Assembly (NCBI GenBank): GCA_025210455.1
Contig: JAOARQ010000064.1
Location: forward strand, 1-64,000
DNA: 64,000 bases
Direction of reading: 5' to 3'
DNA from: Pelagimonas sp.
GTDB taxonomy: Bacteria > Pseudomonadota > Alphaproteobacteria > Rhodobacterales > Rhodobacteraceae
Below are positions 44,300 through 53,047 of this stretch, piece by piece; position 1 is the stretch's first letter, and each line of letters opens with the position of its first letter. Position numbers and translations under genes: made by a program. Below the pieces are notes generated by a model that was not told the DNA's origin, ran no database searches, and saw nothing but the letters and a program-made list of their open reading frames with translations.

Positions 44300-45424
44300 A
44301 TGAGCAAAATCCTGACAACCCATGTAGGAAGCCTGCCGCGCAGCCAGGAGGTGGTGGATTTCATTTTTGCCCGTGAGAATGAACAACCCTATGATCAGGC
44401 CGCCTTTGACCGCTGCATGCGTGACGCCGTCGCGGAAACCGTCGCCAAACAGGTTGCGGCTGGGGTTGATATTGTCTCGGATGGAGAGACCTCAAAGATT
44501 TCCTATGCGACCTATGTCAAAGATCGCTACACTGGCTTTGCAGGCGACAGCCCCCGCAATGCCCCGGCCGATCTGAAAATGTTTCCGGGCTTTCTGCAAC
44601 GGCTTGCGGATGATGGCGGCACCCCGCAATATGCGCGCCCCATGTGCGTGGGCGAAGTGCGCCCCAAAGATCAGAACGAGCTGAACAAAGATATCGCCAA
44701 TCTCAAGGCGGCGATGCAGACCCACGGGGTGGACCGCGGCTTTATGAATGCGGCGTCGCCCGGCGTGATTTCACTGTTCCTGCAAAATGATTTCTACAGC
44801 ACCCGAGAGGCCTATCTGGCGGCGCTCGCGGATGCGATGAAGACCGAATATGAAACCATCTTGGCCGCTGGTCTGGATATCCAGCTTGACTGCCCGGATC
44901 TGGCGCTTTCGCGGCATATGCTGTTCACAGATCTGTCTGATGATGAGTTCGTGAAAATCGCCAATATGCACGTCGAAGCCCTGAACCATGCGCTGTCGGA
45001 TGTTCCAGCAGAGCGCGTGCGGGTGCATATCTGCTGGGGCAATTACGAAGGACCGCATTGCTGTGACATTGCCATGGACAAGGTTTTTTCAACCCTGATG
45101 GCGACCCAATCGCGCTATGTGCTGTTTGAAACCTCGAACCCGCGCCATGCGCATGAATGGACGGTCTTCCGCGATCGCAAAGCTGAAATCCCCGATGACA
45201 AGGTTCTGGTGCCCGGCGTGGTCGATACCACCACCAATTTTGTCGAACATGCGCAGCTGGTTGCGCAACGCATCGAACGCTTTACCGACATTGTTGGGCG
45301 CGACCGGGTGATCGCCGGATCTGATTGCGGCTTTGGAACCTTTGCAGGCTTTGGCGCGGTGGACCCTGATATCGCCTATGCCAAGCTGGCTGCGCTGTCG
45401 GAAGGGGCCGCTTTGGTGCCATGA
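44300..45424 (+). CDS. MetE C-terminal-like (cobalamin-independent methionine synthase II family) protein
   Basis: The 374-residue TIM barrel is equivalent to the catalytic half of MetE. Zinc ligands are visible as His243 and Cys245 (VHICWG), a Glu near 276 (LFETSNP) and a Cys near 343 (GSDCGFG). N-terminal LTTHVGSLPR is also typical. Stand-alone members transfer methyl or alkyl groups to or from a thiol; the group includes epoxyalkane:coenzyme M transferase, of similar length. In this catabolic cluster a transfer or thiol-alkylation step is more likely than methionine synthesis. The stop overlaps the hydrolase start (ATGA). Confidence 0.82.
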   Translation: MSKILTTHVGSLPRSQEVVDFIFARENEQPYDQAAFDRCMRDAVAETVAKQVAAGVDIVSDGETSKISYATYVKDRYTGFAGDSPRNAPADLKMFPGFLQRLADDGGTPQYARPMCVGEVRPKDQNELNKDIANLKAAMQTHGVDRGFMNAASPGVISLFLQNDFYSTREAYLAALADAMKTEYETILAAGLDIQLDCPDLALSRHMLFTDLSDDEFVKIANMHVEALNHALSDVPAERVRVHICWGNYEGPHCCDIAMDKVFSTLMATQSRYVLFETSNPRHAHEWTVFRDRKAEIPDDKVLVPGVVDTTTNFVEHAQLVAQRIERFTDIVGRDRVIAGSDCGFGTFAGFGAVDPDIAYAKLAALSEGAALVP

Positions 45425-46116
45425 CCCCGCTGATCTTTTTACCCGGCATGATGTGTGACGCGCGATTGTTCGCGCCGCAGATCCATGCGTTTTCGGGCCG
45501 TTTTCCGGTGATAACCATGCCCATGGGCGCGCATGACAACATGGCGGCGCTTGCCGCTGATGTGCTGGCCCATGCCCCGCCCCGCTTTGCGGTCGCTGGC
45601 CTGTCCATGGGCGGCATTCTGGCAATGGAGGTACTGCGTCAGGCCCCCGACCGCATGGCCGGGCTCTGCCTGATGGATACCAATCCGCTGGCAGAACGTG
45701 ATGAGATCAAAGCCCGCCGTGGCCCGCAGATCGCAGCCGCACAGGCCGGGGATCTGCACCGCATCATGCAAGACGAAATGAAGCCCAATTACCTGACAGA
45801 CGGGCCGAACAGAGCCGCCATTCTCGATCTGTGCATGGCCATGGCGCTGGAACTGGGACCTGAGGTTTTTATCAATCAATCCAAAGCGCTGCGTGATCGG
45901 CCAGATCAATGTGACACCCTACGCGGCTTTGCTGGGCCTGCGCTGGTGCTATGCGGGCGGGATGACGCGCTTTGCCCCGTTGAGCGGCACGAACTGATGC
46001 AATCTTTGATGCCGCACAGCAGGCTGACCATTATCGAAAACGCCGGGCATCTGCCCACATTGGAACAACCCGAAGAAACCACGGCAGCGCTGGCGCGCTG
46101 GCTGGAGGACCTATGA
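45421..46116 (+). CDS. Alpha/beta hydrolase
   Basis: The 231-residue alpha/beta hydrolase has the nucleophile elbow GLSMGG near residue 61, the acid in CGRDDALCP and His in ENAGHLPTLEQPE near the end, so the full Ser-Asp-His triad is present. It lacks a signal peptide. It overlaps both neighbours by four bases. It probably cleaves an ester, thioester or C-C bond of a pathway intermediate. Confidence 0.82.
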   Translation: MTPLIFLPGMMCDARLFAPQIHAFSGRFPVITMPMGAHDNMAALAADVLAHAPPRFAVAGLSMGGILAMEVLRQAPDRMAGLCLMDTNPLAERDEIKARRGPQIAAAQAGDLHRIMQDEMKPNYLTDGPNRAAILDLCMAMALELGPEVFINQSKALRDRPDQCDTLRGFAGPALVLCGRDDALCPVERHELMQSLMPHSRLTIIENAGHLPTLEQPEETTAALARWLEDL

Positions 46117-46808
46117 ACGACACCCTGCTTGAGCTGTTGAAAAAAGTCGACACACCAACCGTTTGCAATGCCATCGAAGTGGCACAGGGCAAGCGCGGCT
46201 TTAATGATTTCACCCGCGGCACCATGCTGTGCTCTGACCCCGAAGGCGGGGCGATGGTGGGCTATGCGCGCACTGCCAAGATCGCTGCTGTGAACCCACC
46301 GACAGAAGCCCCCGAGGTGATCAAAGCCCGCCGGATGGATTACTACCGCCACATGGCATCCGGGCCGCGCCCGGCGGTGACCGTGGTGGAAGATGTGGAT
46401 TATCCCCACTGCATTGGTGCCTATTGGGGCGAAATCAACACGACAGTGCACAAGGGCTTTGGCGTCAGCGGCGCGCTAACCAATGGTGTGATGCGCGATC
46501 TGGGCGACCTGCCGGAAGATTTTCCAGTGGTGGCAGGCTCAATCGGGCCCAGCCATGGGTTTGTGCATGTCAAAGAGATCGGCACTGAGGTCACGATCTT
46601 TAGCATGACCGTCAAAGATGGCGATCTGGTGCATGCGGACCGGCATGGCGCGCTGGTCATCCCCACCGATGTAATCCCGGTTCTGGAAGAGGCCATCCTG
46701 AAATTACTGGACACAGAAAAACTGGTGCTGGACCCCGCCCGCACTGATGGCTTTGACTTTGACGCTTTTGAAAAGGCATGGGCCGCCTTTGAAGCTGCGC
46801 GGACCTGA
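46113..46808 (+). CDS. RraA-family protein, likely HMG/CHA-type aldolase-like
   Basis: The 231-residue RraA-family protein has TPTVCNAIE near the start, a central GALTNGVMRDLGDLP with the Arg-Asp pair of 4-hydroxy-4-methyl-2-oxoglutarate aldolases, and HADRHGALVIP. Family members either regulate RNase E or cleave tertiary hydroxy-oxo acids; at the end of a catabolic operon the aldolase/lyase role is more likely. It would give pyruvate or oxaloacetate plus a second product. A bidirectional terminator follows. Confidence 0.82.
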   Translation: MNDTLLELLKKVDTPTVCNAIEVAQGKRGFNDFTRGTMLCSDPEGGAMVGYARTAKIAAVNPPTEAPEVIKARRMDYYRHMASGPRPAVTVVEDVDYPHCIGAYWGEINTTVHKGFGVSGALTNGVMRDLGDLPEDFPVVAGSIGPSHGFVHVKEIGTEVTIFSMTVKDGDLVHADRHGALVIPTDVIPVLEEAILKLLDTEKLVLDPARTDGFDFDAFEKAWAAFEAART

Positions 46809-46818
46809 CCGGAAAATC

Positions 46819-46842
46819 TCTTGGGGCAGCCCTGCCCCAAGA
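46819..46842. terminator. Bidirectional terminator between two convergent operons
   Basis: TCTTGGGGCAG/CTGCCCCAAGA pairs over 10-11 bases. GGAAAA on the left gives a TTTTCC tail for minus-strand transcripts. It lies between the RraA-like gene and the end of the GH63 importer operon. Confidence 0.75.
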
Positions 46843-46855
46843 AACGCATGGCGCA

Positions 46856-47908
46856 TTAATCCGCTACACGCTGCTCCTGCGCATCAAAGAAATGTAGCTT
46901 GGCGCTGTCAAAAGACAGCCCCACCTGATCCCCTACCTTCAGATCTGTATCGCCATTGATCCGCACGGTGATCATGCCGCTGTCGCTGCAATCCAGCACC
47001 AGAAACGTATCCGCCCCCAGATATTCGACCACGTCGATGCGACCATCGCAGTTGCCCTGCCCGGCCTGCGTCACTGTGATATGTTCCGGGCGGATGCCCA
47101 GATGCGCCGCCGGGCTGGACATGGCATATTCACCACCGCCCCCACATGTCAGCGCATAGCTGCCCGGCTGGGTTTTGCAGGGCATGACGTTCATCTTGGG
47201 ACTGCCAATGAACTGCGCCACAAACAGGTTTTGCGGGCGTTCATACAATTCGCGCGGCGTGCCCACCTGCGCGATATGGCCGAACTCAAGCACCACGATC
47301 CGATCCGCAAGCGTCATCGCTTCGACCTGGTCATGGGTCACATAGATCATGGTGCGTTGCAGGTTCTTGTGCAGGCGCGCGATTTCATAGCGCATTTCCA
47401 CCCGCAAAGCCGCATCCAGATTTGACAACGGTTCATCAAACAAAAACGCCGTGGGATCGCGCACAATCGAGCGGCCAATCGCCACCCGCTGGCGCTGCCC
47501 ACCCGAAAGATCCTTGGGGCGGCGATCCAGATAGGGCTCTAGTTTCAGCACGCTGGCGGCATAGCTCACGCGGTCAGCAATCTCGGCCTTGGAGGCCCCG
47601 GCAACCTTCAGCGAAAACCCCATGTTTTCCGCCACCGATAGATGCGGATAAAGCGCGTAAGACTGAAACACCATGGTCAGCCCCCGCCGCGAAGGCGGCT
47701 GATCGGTCACGTCATTGCCGTCGATCAGCATTGCACCGCGCGATGTATCTTCCAGCCCGCCAATCATGCGCAGCAACGTGGATTTCCCGCAGCCTGACGG
47801 CCCGACAAACACCACGAACTCGCCTTCCTGGATCTCAAGGTCGATGCCCTTGATCACCTGCACATTGCCGAACCATTTTTCGACCTTATCGAGTGTAATC
47901 GCGCCCAT
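46856..47908 (-). CDS. Sugar-type ABC transporter ATPase (MalK/UgpC family), glycoside importer
   Basis: The 350-residue ATPase has GPSGCGKST, VFQSYALYPHLS, LSGGQRQRVAIGRSIV, FDEPLSNLD and THDQVEA. A TOBE-like C-terminal domain is present (LGIRPEHITV). ATG 47908 shares one base with the stop of the hydrolase gene (TGATG). It is the last gene of the operon that starts with LacI at 54195. Confidence 0.92.
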   Translation of the reverse strand: MGAITLDKVEKWFGNVQVIKGIDLEIQEGEFVVFVGPSGCGKSTLLRMIGGLEDTSRGAMLIDGNDVTDQPPSRRGLTMVFQSYALYPHLSVAENMGFSLKVAGASKAEIADRVSYAASVLKLEPYLDRRPKDLSGGQRQRVAIGRSIVRDPTAFLFDEPLSNLDAALRVEMRYEIARLHKNLQRTMIYVTHDQVEAMTLADRIVVLEFGHIAQVGTPRELYERPQNLFVAQFIGSPKMNVMPCKTQPGSYALTCGGGGEYAMSSPAAHLGIRPEHITVTQAGQGNCDGRIDVVEYLGADTFLVLDCSDSGMITVRINGDTDLKVGDQVGLSFDSAKLHFFDAQEQRVAD

Positions 47909-49158
47909 CACGCTCTCCCGGCCCAGGACAGCCAGACCGCAGCTGGCCAGGTAAAGGATTCACCCCCGGCGGGCGTGCCGTCCAATGGGTTGTAGTATTC
48001 TGCGAACCCAAAGTTGCGGATCAGATCCCCGGTCTTTTGCCGCAACAGGGTGCCCTCGGGCTTGCCGCAATCTTCCAGCCCGACACCAATCAGCATGTTC
48101 ATCACCGCCCAGGACGGGCCGCGCCAATAGCGCTTGCTGTCAAACTTTTCCCCATCCACGGGATAGCTTGGCACCGGATAGGCGCTGTCGCGCATCATCT
48201 TTTCCAGAGGAGCCTGCATCGCCGGGTTATCAATCCCGGCATACCAGCACATGAAAGATGCATTCGACAGGCTGCCCGCCCAAAGCCCGCTGCGCACATC
48301 ACGCGCATCATAGGCCTCCAGTTCCGGGTTCCACAGTGTATCTGCCCCGGCTTCAAGTGTTTTGATATCGTCCTGCAGCGCGCCTGTGTCCAGATCCAGC
48401 GCCTGCCCGATGGCCAGCAGATCACGGGCCGAGCGCAACAGAGCAAAGGTCATGGTTGGATCCGCCACCCGGAACGGGTTTTCTTTCAGCAGCGCCGCCT
48501 CATCCCACTTCAGACGACGCCCCAATTGCACCAGCCAGATATAGCGATCGTAATCGTATTTGGTCGGGCGGGCATCGCTGTCCACATGGCTCGTATCGCG
48601 GCGCTGGTAATCGCCGACGCCTGTGGGATCAATCGCCGCCATGGCTCCGTCCCAGTCAGGCGCATTGTCACGTCCGGCTTCCCATGGGTGGGTCACGCAG
48701 ACCGCCCCACGGTCCAACCGCCAGTCCATGAACCACTGATGCCAGGCCAGCATTTTGGGAAAGAGCCTGCGCATGGGGGCATCCCCCGCAGCGCGATCCT
48801 TTTCCCAAACCATGCGCGCAAAGGTGGGGGCAATGGGGGGCTGGCTGATCCCGGATGAGGCAATCGGCCCGCCCTCACAGCCCCAGACATCCGGCCCGGG
48901 GAAATAGCCGGGATCGACCTTGTGAAACAGGATATGCGGCACCATGCCATTGGCCCATTGGCCAGAAAACAGCGTTTCCAGTTCAAGCCAGGCGCGGTCC
49001 AGATCGAACTCGGCATAGCCAGCAGCAGCCACAGCGCTGTCCCAGTTCCACTGATACGGATACAAACCGCTGGTTGGGATCGAGTAGCGCCCACGGTCGT
49101 TGGCCTGCATGATCGCGCGTGCGTCACGATCCAGGGGGCTTTGGGTCATATCGTTCAT
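47908..49158 (-). CDS. GH63-type hydrolase, probable glucosylglycerate/mannosylglycerate hydrolase
   Basis: The 416-residue (alpha/alpha)6-barrel protein has no signal peptide, so it is cytoplasmic. YPYQWNWDSA (34-42) forms part of the sugar pocket. Asp164 in WEAGRDNAP matches the general acid of GH63 mannosyl/glucosylglycerate hydrolases, and Glu400 in GGESFTW matches the general base. Length fits these small GH63 enzymes (about 420-450 residues). It would cleave an imported glycosyl-glycerate compatible solute to sugar and glycerate. A trehalase-like or other alpha-glucosidase activity is the alternative. It lies four bases after the permease gene. Confidence 0.8.
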   Translation of the reverse strand: MNDMTQSPLDRDARAIMQANDRGRYSIPTSGLYPYQWNWDSAVAAAGYAEFDLDRAWLELETLFSGQWANGMVPHILFHKVDPGYFPGPDVWGCEGGPIASSGISQPPIAPTFARMVWEKDRAAGDAPMRRLFPKMLAWHQWFMDWRLDRGAVCVTHPWEAGRDNAPDWDGAMAAIDPTGVGDYQRRDTSHVDSDARPTKYDYDRYIWLVQLGRRLKWDEAALLKENPFRVADPTMTFALLRSARDLLAIGQALDLDTGALQDDIKTLEAGADTLWNPELEAYDARDVRSGLWAGSLSNASFMCWYAGIDNPAMQAPLEKMMRDSAYPVPSYPVDGEKFDSKRYWRGPSWAVMNMLIGVGLEDCGKPEGTLLRQKTGDLIRNFGFAEYYNPLDGTPAGGESFTWPAAVWLSWAGRA

Positions 49159-49161
49159 TTC

Positions 49162-50373
49162 TTATCCTTTGACTGAACCGGCCGTCAGGCCTTTGGTCAT
49201 GAAGCGTTCAAGCCCCAGAAACAGCGCCATGATCGGCACGGTGGCAATAACCGCCCCTGCCATCAGGTGCTGTCGGGGAATTTCAGATGAGTTGAGCATC
49301 GACACCCCTCGGGTCAGGGTGAACTTCGACGGATCATCCAGCAGCATGAACGCCAGCAGGAACTCATTCCAGGCGATCATGAAAACATAAAGCGACACAG
49401 AGGCCAGCGCAGGCAGGCTGAGCGGCAGGGTGATCTTGACGATCACCGCAAGGCGCGACAGCCCATCCATCAGCCCGGCTTCTTCCACCTCGGTGGGCAG
49501 GCCACGGAAATAGCCCTGTAGCATGTACAGCGCCACCGGGATGGTTGTGACCGGATATATCAGCACGATGCCAAAGATCGAATTGCGCAGCCCCACCATG
49601 GAAAAGGCAATGTAGATCGGCAGCGCCAGCACGATCATCGGCACCATATAGATCAGCAGGATCGAGCGCGAAAACGCCTTTTGCCCTTTGAACCGGAAGC
49701 GCGCCACCGCATAGGCCCCCGGCACGCTGAACAGCAGCGTGATAAAGACTGTCAGCAGAGATACGTAAAACGAGGTCCACAGATAGCGCCCAAAGGAAAA
49801 GTCGGTGAACAGTTCCGCATAGCTGCGCAACAGGCCCCAGCCTTGCCCAAGGTCGATGGAAAAATCCAGCGGGTTCTGCAACAGCGCCTGTTGCGATTTC
49901 AGGCTGGTCATCACCATCACATAAAAGGGAATGACCACAATGGCGGTAAAGAAGATATAGCCACTGCCGGTGAAAAAGCGGATCAGGGCCTCTTCGAATT
50001 CATGCCGGGTCAGCGCCCTGAACGGTGTGCCCTGCAGGATCTTTGACAAGGACACCGCCAGCACAGCCGCCAGTGTAATCACCGCAAACAGCGTGGCAAA
50101 CAGGGTAACGTTTTCACCGGTGACAATGGCCCCAAACCCCGCAAGGATCGGCAGCCCGGTCAGCCCCGCTGCCACCGCAAGCCCCGTCAGACGGGGTAGC
50201 CGCACCATGGCCAGCCCGGCCAGCGCCCCCCAGATCAGACTGGCCCAAAGCACCGGGCGAAAGGCATCCCCCGTGGCAAAGGACATGGCCACCGCCCAGG
50301 TGATCGCCAGCACATAAAGCCACAGCGCCCCAAGGATCGGCCCGGTGACATATCCGAAACGCAGCGCGGTCAT
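49162..50373 (-). CDS. Sugar-type ABC transporter permease (MalG-like) with N-terminal membrane extension
   Basis: The 403-residue permease is longer than the usual 280. The C-terminal 280 residues hold the MalG core: EAA loop EVEEAGLMDGLSRLAVIVKITLPL, ending FMTKGLTAGSVKG. The first 110 residues add about four hydrophobic segments (GPILGALWLYVLAITWAVAM, LWASLIWGALAGLAMV, LAVAAGLTGLPILAGFGAIV, LFATLFAVITLAAVLAV). ATG 50373 overlaps the MalF-like stop by four bases. The extension may add helices beside the pore. Confidence 0.88.
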   Translation of the reverse strand: MTALRFGYVTGPILGALWLYVLAITWAVAMSFATGDAFRPVLWASLIWGALAGLAMVRLPRLTGLAVAAGLTGLPILAGFGAIVTGENVTLFATLFAVITLAAVLAVSLSKILQGTPFRALTRHEFEEALIRFFTGSGYIFFTAIVVIPFYVMVMTSLKSQQALLQNPLDFSIDLGQGWGLLRSYAELFTDFSFGRYLWTSFYVSLLTVFITLLFSVPGAYAVARFRFKGQKAFSRSILLIYMVPMIVLALPIYIAFSMVGLRNSIFGIVLIYPVTTIPVALYMLQGYFRGLPTEVEEAGLMDGLSRLAVIVKITLPLSLPALASVSLYVFMIAWNEFLLAFMLLDDPSKFTLTRGVSMLNSSEIPRQHLMAGAVIATVPIMALFLGLERFMTKGLTAGSVKG

Positions 50374-51605
50374 AGGCCTTCCTCCTGGCTGATAAAGCGG
50401 AAAAAGAACAGGCTGAAGGCGATCAGGCACATCAGGATCACCACCGCCACAGCGGCCCCCGCCCCGATATTGGAGATCGCAAAGGCCTGTTCATAGACAT
50501 TTACCGTCAGGGTGCGCGTGCCCGCATTGCCGCCTGTCAGCAGGAAAATGTCGTCGAACTTATTGAAGGTCCAGATAAAGCGCAGCAGGAACAGCACCGA
50601 TAGAATGCCCAAAAGCTGCGGCACGCTGAGATACCAGAACTTTTGAAACGGCGACGCTCCGTCCATATCCGCCGCCTCATACATATCAGTATCTATCGAC
50701 TGCATCCGCGCCAGAATGAACAGGAAAGACAGCGGGAAATAGCGCCAGATTTCGAAGATCGTGACCATGATCAGCGCCAGCGGGCGCTCTCCGAAAAAGT
50801 TGATCGCCGTGTCACTGACCCCCATCTGGATCAGCAGAGCATTGGCAGAGCCGGAGAACGGATCAAACAGCGTGACCCAGGTAAAGGCCACCGCAATCAC
50901 CGGAGCCACATAGGGAAACAGATACAGCCCGCGCAGGATGCCCTGCCCGCGAAAGCTTTTGTTCAGCAGCAGGGCTGCGAACAGCCCAAAGACCAGCGCA
51001 CCAATAGTGCCGACCACAGTGTAAAACAGGGTCACCCACAGCACACCCCAGAATTCATCGCCATCAAAGATGCGGGCGAAGTTTTCAAAGGTGAATTCCG
51101 ATGTCGTCAACACTGACCGGCCGGATCCGGTGATAATGGGTTCTGAGCCTTCTGTGGCCTCTTCGGCGGCATCAGGATCCCCGTCAACAGCGACAGGAAT
51201 GCGCAGGCGGGTGCGAAAGCCGCCCTCAAGATCCCCGAAATCACACAGCAATTCGCGCCCGGTCAATGTGCAGTCAGCGGGCAGATCTCCGGTGACCGTC
51301 AGCGTAGAGGGCAGAGTATCACGCAAGGTCACGCCGGAAATGGCGCGATCCTGACTGGTATTGCGCAGCCGATATTCAATGCGCAGATCCTCGCCCGAGC
51401 CACGCAGGCTTTCGCGCACCATAGGCGCAGGCGGACGCAGATCAGACAGGCCCACCGGTTTGAAGCTGATCCAGAAGATCGCCAGCAGCGGCAGGATAAC
51501 AACAAGCGACACGGTGGCAATCGTCGGCGCAAGCAGCGACCAGGCCAGACGGGCCTCGCGTTTGGCCAAGGCGCCGGTGCCCCTTGGCGGGGAAACAGAA
51601 GACAT
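50370..51605 (-). CDS. Sugar-type ABC transporter permease (MalF-like) with an inserted Ig-like periplasmic domain
   Basis: The 411-residue permease has helix 1 at about 20-48 and the remaining five helices after about 185, with EAA loop EAADMDGASPFQKFWYLSVPQL. Residues 56-165 form an extra periplasmic domain. Its pattern (IEYRLRNTS, VTLRDTLPSTLTV, CTLTGRELLCDFGDL, TRLRIPVAV) looks like a DUF11-type immunoglobulin-like repeat. Cys112 and Cys121 may form a disulfide. By analogy with the MalF P2 loop it could hold the binding protein. The gene lies 80 bases after the binding-protein gene. Confidence 0.88.
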   Translation of the reverse strand: MSSVSPPRGTGALAKREARLAWSLLAPTIATVSLVVILPLLAIFWISFKPVGLSDLRPPAPMVRESLRGSGEDLRIEYRLRNTSQDRAISGVTLRDTLPSTLTVTGDLPADCTLTGRELLCDFGDLEGGFRTRLRIPVAVDGDPDAAEEATEGSEPIITGSGRSVLTTSEFTFENFARIFDGDEFWGVLWVTLFYTVVGTIGALVFGLFAALLLNKSFRGQGILRGLYLFPYVAPVIAVAFTWVTLFDPFSGSANALLIQMGVSDTAINFFGERPLALIMVTIFEIWRYFPLSFLFILARMQSIDTDMYEAADMDGASPFQKFWYLSVPQLLGILSVLFLLRFIWTFNKFDDIFLLTGGNAGTRTLTVNVYEQAFAISNIGAGAAVAVVILMCLIAFSLFFFRFISQEEGL

Positions 51606-51622
51606 GGGAATTCCCTTTTGCA

Positions 51623-51655
51623 GGTGCTGCGGCCAGATAGACGCGCCGCAGCACC
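51623..51655 (-). other. Strong hairpin between binding-protein and permease genes
   Basis: A perfect 11-bp stem (GGTGCTGCGGC/GCCGCAGCACC) with an 11-base loop lies in the 80-base gap downstream of the binding-protein gene on the minus strand, at the same relative position as the hairpins at 21094 and 35278. Confidence 0.7.
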
Positions 51656-51685
51656 GACGTCAGTTTTCAATCAAAACCCGCAGGC

Positions 51686-53047
51686 TTAGTTGACCTTTGC
51701 CAGCTCCGCATTCATCGCGGCCACGGCAGCCGGACCATCGACTTCGCCGTCAATGTACTGGCGCACAACGCGGTTGATGACCTGACTGTTGATGATCTTT
51801 GAAGCAAGACCCAACTGACCTTCGGCCACGCCCCAGCGCTTGGCCACATCCAGACCGCCTACAATTTCATCAATCATCGACTGTTCATACAGTTCACCCA
51901 AAGGCGCTTTGCGGTCTACGCCCACATCCAGCTTCGACCAGGCTTTGGTGAAGGCCGCTGGATCATCAGCTGTGCCGCGACGGACCGGGAACTTGCCCTC
52001 AGGCGCGATGGCCAGCGTCTGGGTATAGCCATCATCCATGGCGAACTGCACAAAATCCATCGCCGCATCGGTATCCGCATCATTGGTGATACCAAAGTAA
52101 CGAATATCCCCCCAGGCCGCGCCATCCGCGTTTGACGGACCGGCAAAGTTGGTCACGATGCCAGTTTTCGACGCCAGCTCGGGCGAGGTGGGATCATCGT
52201 TGATGGTGGGCGGAGCGGAATCGCGCAGGCCAGCCAGTTCATCCAGAATGAAAGGCGACCAGATGATCATTGCCGCCTGACCTGCGAAGTACAGTTCACG
52301 CGATTGCTTCCAATAGAGTTCACCGGGGGGCGACGCTTTGGCGATGGCCTTGTAGAAATCCAGCACTTCGATGGTTGCCGCCTCATCCAGCGGGGCAAAG
52401 CCACCATCATTCACCGGGCTGACCCCATTGGACAGAAACACATGTTCCAGCACCTGAGACATAAAGTTCTCATCCACCTTGGTGGCCGCAACAAACCCAT
52501 AGAGCGATGGGGGATTATGCAGTTTCTCAATCGCTGCCAGAACATTGGCATAGGTGGTAGGGGCGGCAAGACCCATCTGGTCAAACAGATCTTTGCGATA
52601 GACGACCATCTGCGTCCAGCCATCCACCGGAACCGAGGCCGTGCCATCTTCATAGGCGGCCATGGCCAGCGCGCCGGGGGCAAAAGTGCCCGCACCCAGG
52701 GCTTCGATCACGTCACCGGCGGCGTCTGCATCCAGAATACCCGCTTCGGCCCAGGGCAGCGCATATTGCAGCGGATGATAGATCACATCTGGCAGATCCC
52801 CTGCGGCAAAGGCGGCCGTGGCGCGTGTGCCCAGATCGCTTTCTGTCACCGGGATCACCTCAACGGCGGTGCCGGTTGCCGCTTTGAACTGATCCGCCAT
52901 GGCCTGCTGGCGCGCCAGACGTTCAGGCTGTTCTTCCGTGGTCCAGAAACGGATGGTATCGGCCTGCACCGCCAAAGCGGACATGACCAGCGCCGTGGTG
53001 GCGCTGAGCACCAGTTTGCCCATGCTCTTCTTCATTTGATAGCTCAT
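51686..53047 (-). CDS. Sugar-type ABC transporter substrate-binding protein, glycoside importer
   Basis: The 453-residue SBP_bac_1 protein has a Sec signal (MGKLVLSATTALVMSALAVQA) and family motifs FAAGDLPDVIYHP, YRKDLFDQMGL and YFAGQAAMIIWSPF. I start at ATG 53047, where GGAGG stands seven bases upstream and the ATGA overlaps the LacI stop; a second ATG at 53035 is possible. The linked GH63 enzyme suggests glucosylglycerate, mannosylglycerate or a related solute as ligand. Confidence 0.9.
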   Translation of the reverse strand: MSYQMKKSMGKLVLSATTALVMSALAVQADTIRFWTTEEQPERLARQQAMADQFKAATGTAVEVIPVTESDLGTRATAAFAAGDLPDVIYHPLQYALPWAEAGILDADAAGDVIEALGAGTFAPGALAMAAYEDGTASVPVDGWTQMVVYRKDLFDQMGLAAPTTYANVLAAIEKLHNPPSLYGFVAATKVDENFMSQVLEHVFLSNGVSPVNDGGFAPLDEAATIEVLDFYKAIAKASPPGELYWKQSRELYFAGQAAMIIWSPFILDELAGLRDSAPPTINDDPTSPELASKTGIVTNFAGPSNADGAAWGDIRYFGITNDADTDAAMDFVQFAMDDGYTQTLAIAPEGKFPVRRGTADDPAAFTKAWSKLDVGVDRKAPLGELYEQSMIDEIVGGLDVAKRWGVAEGQLGLASKIINSQVINRVVRQYIDGEVDGPAAVAAMNAELAKVN

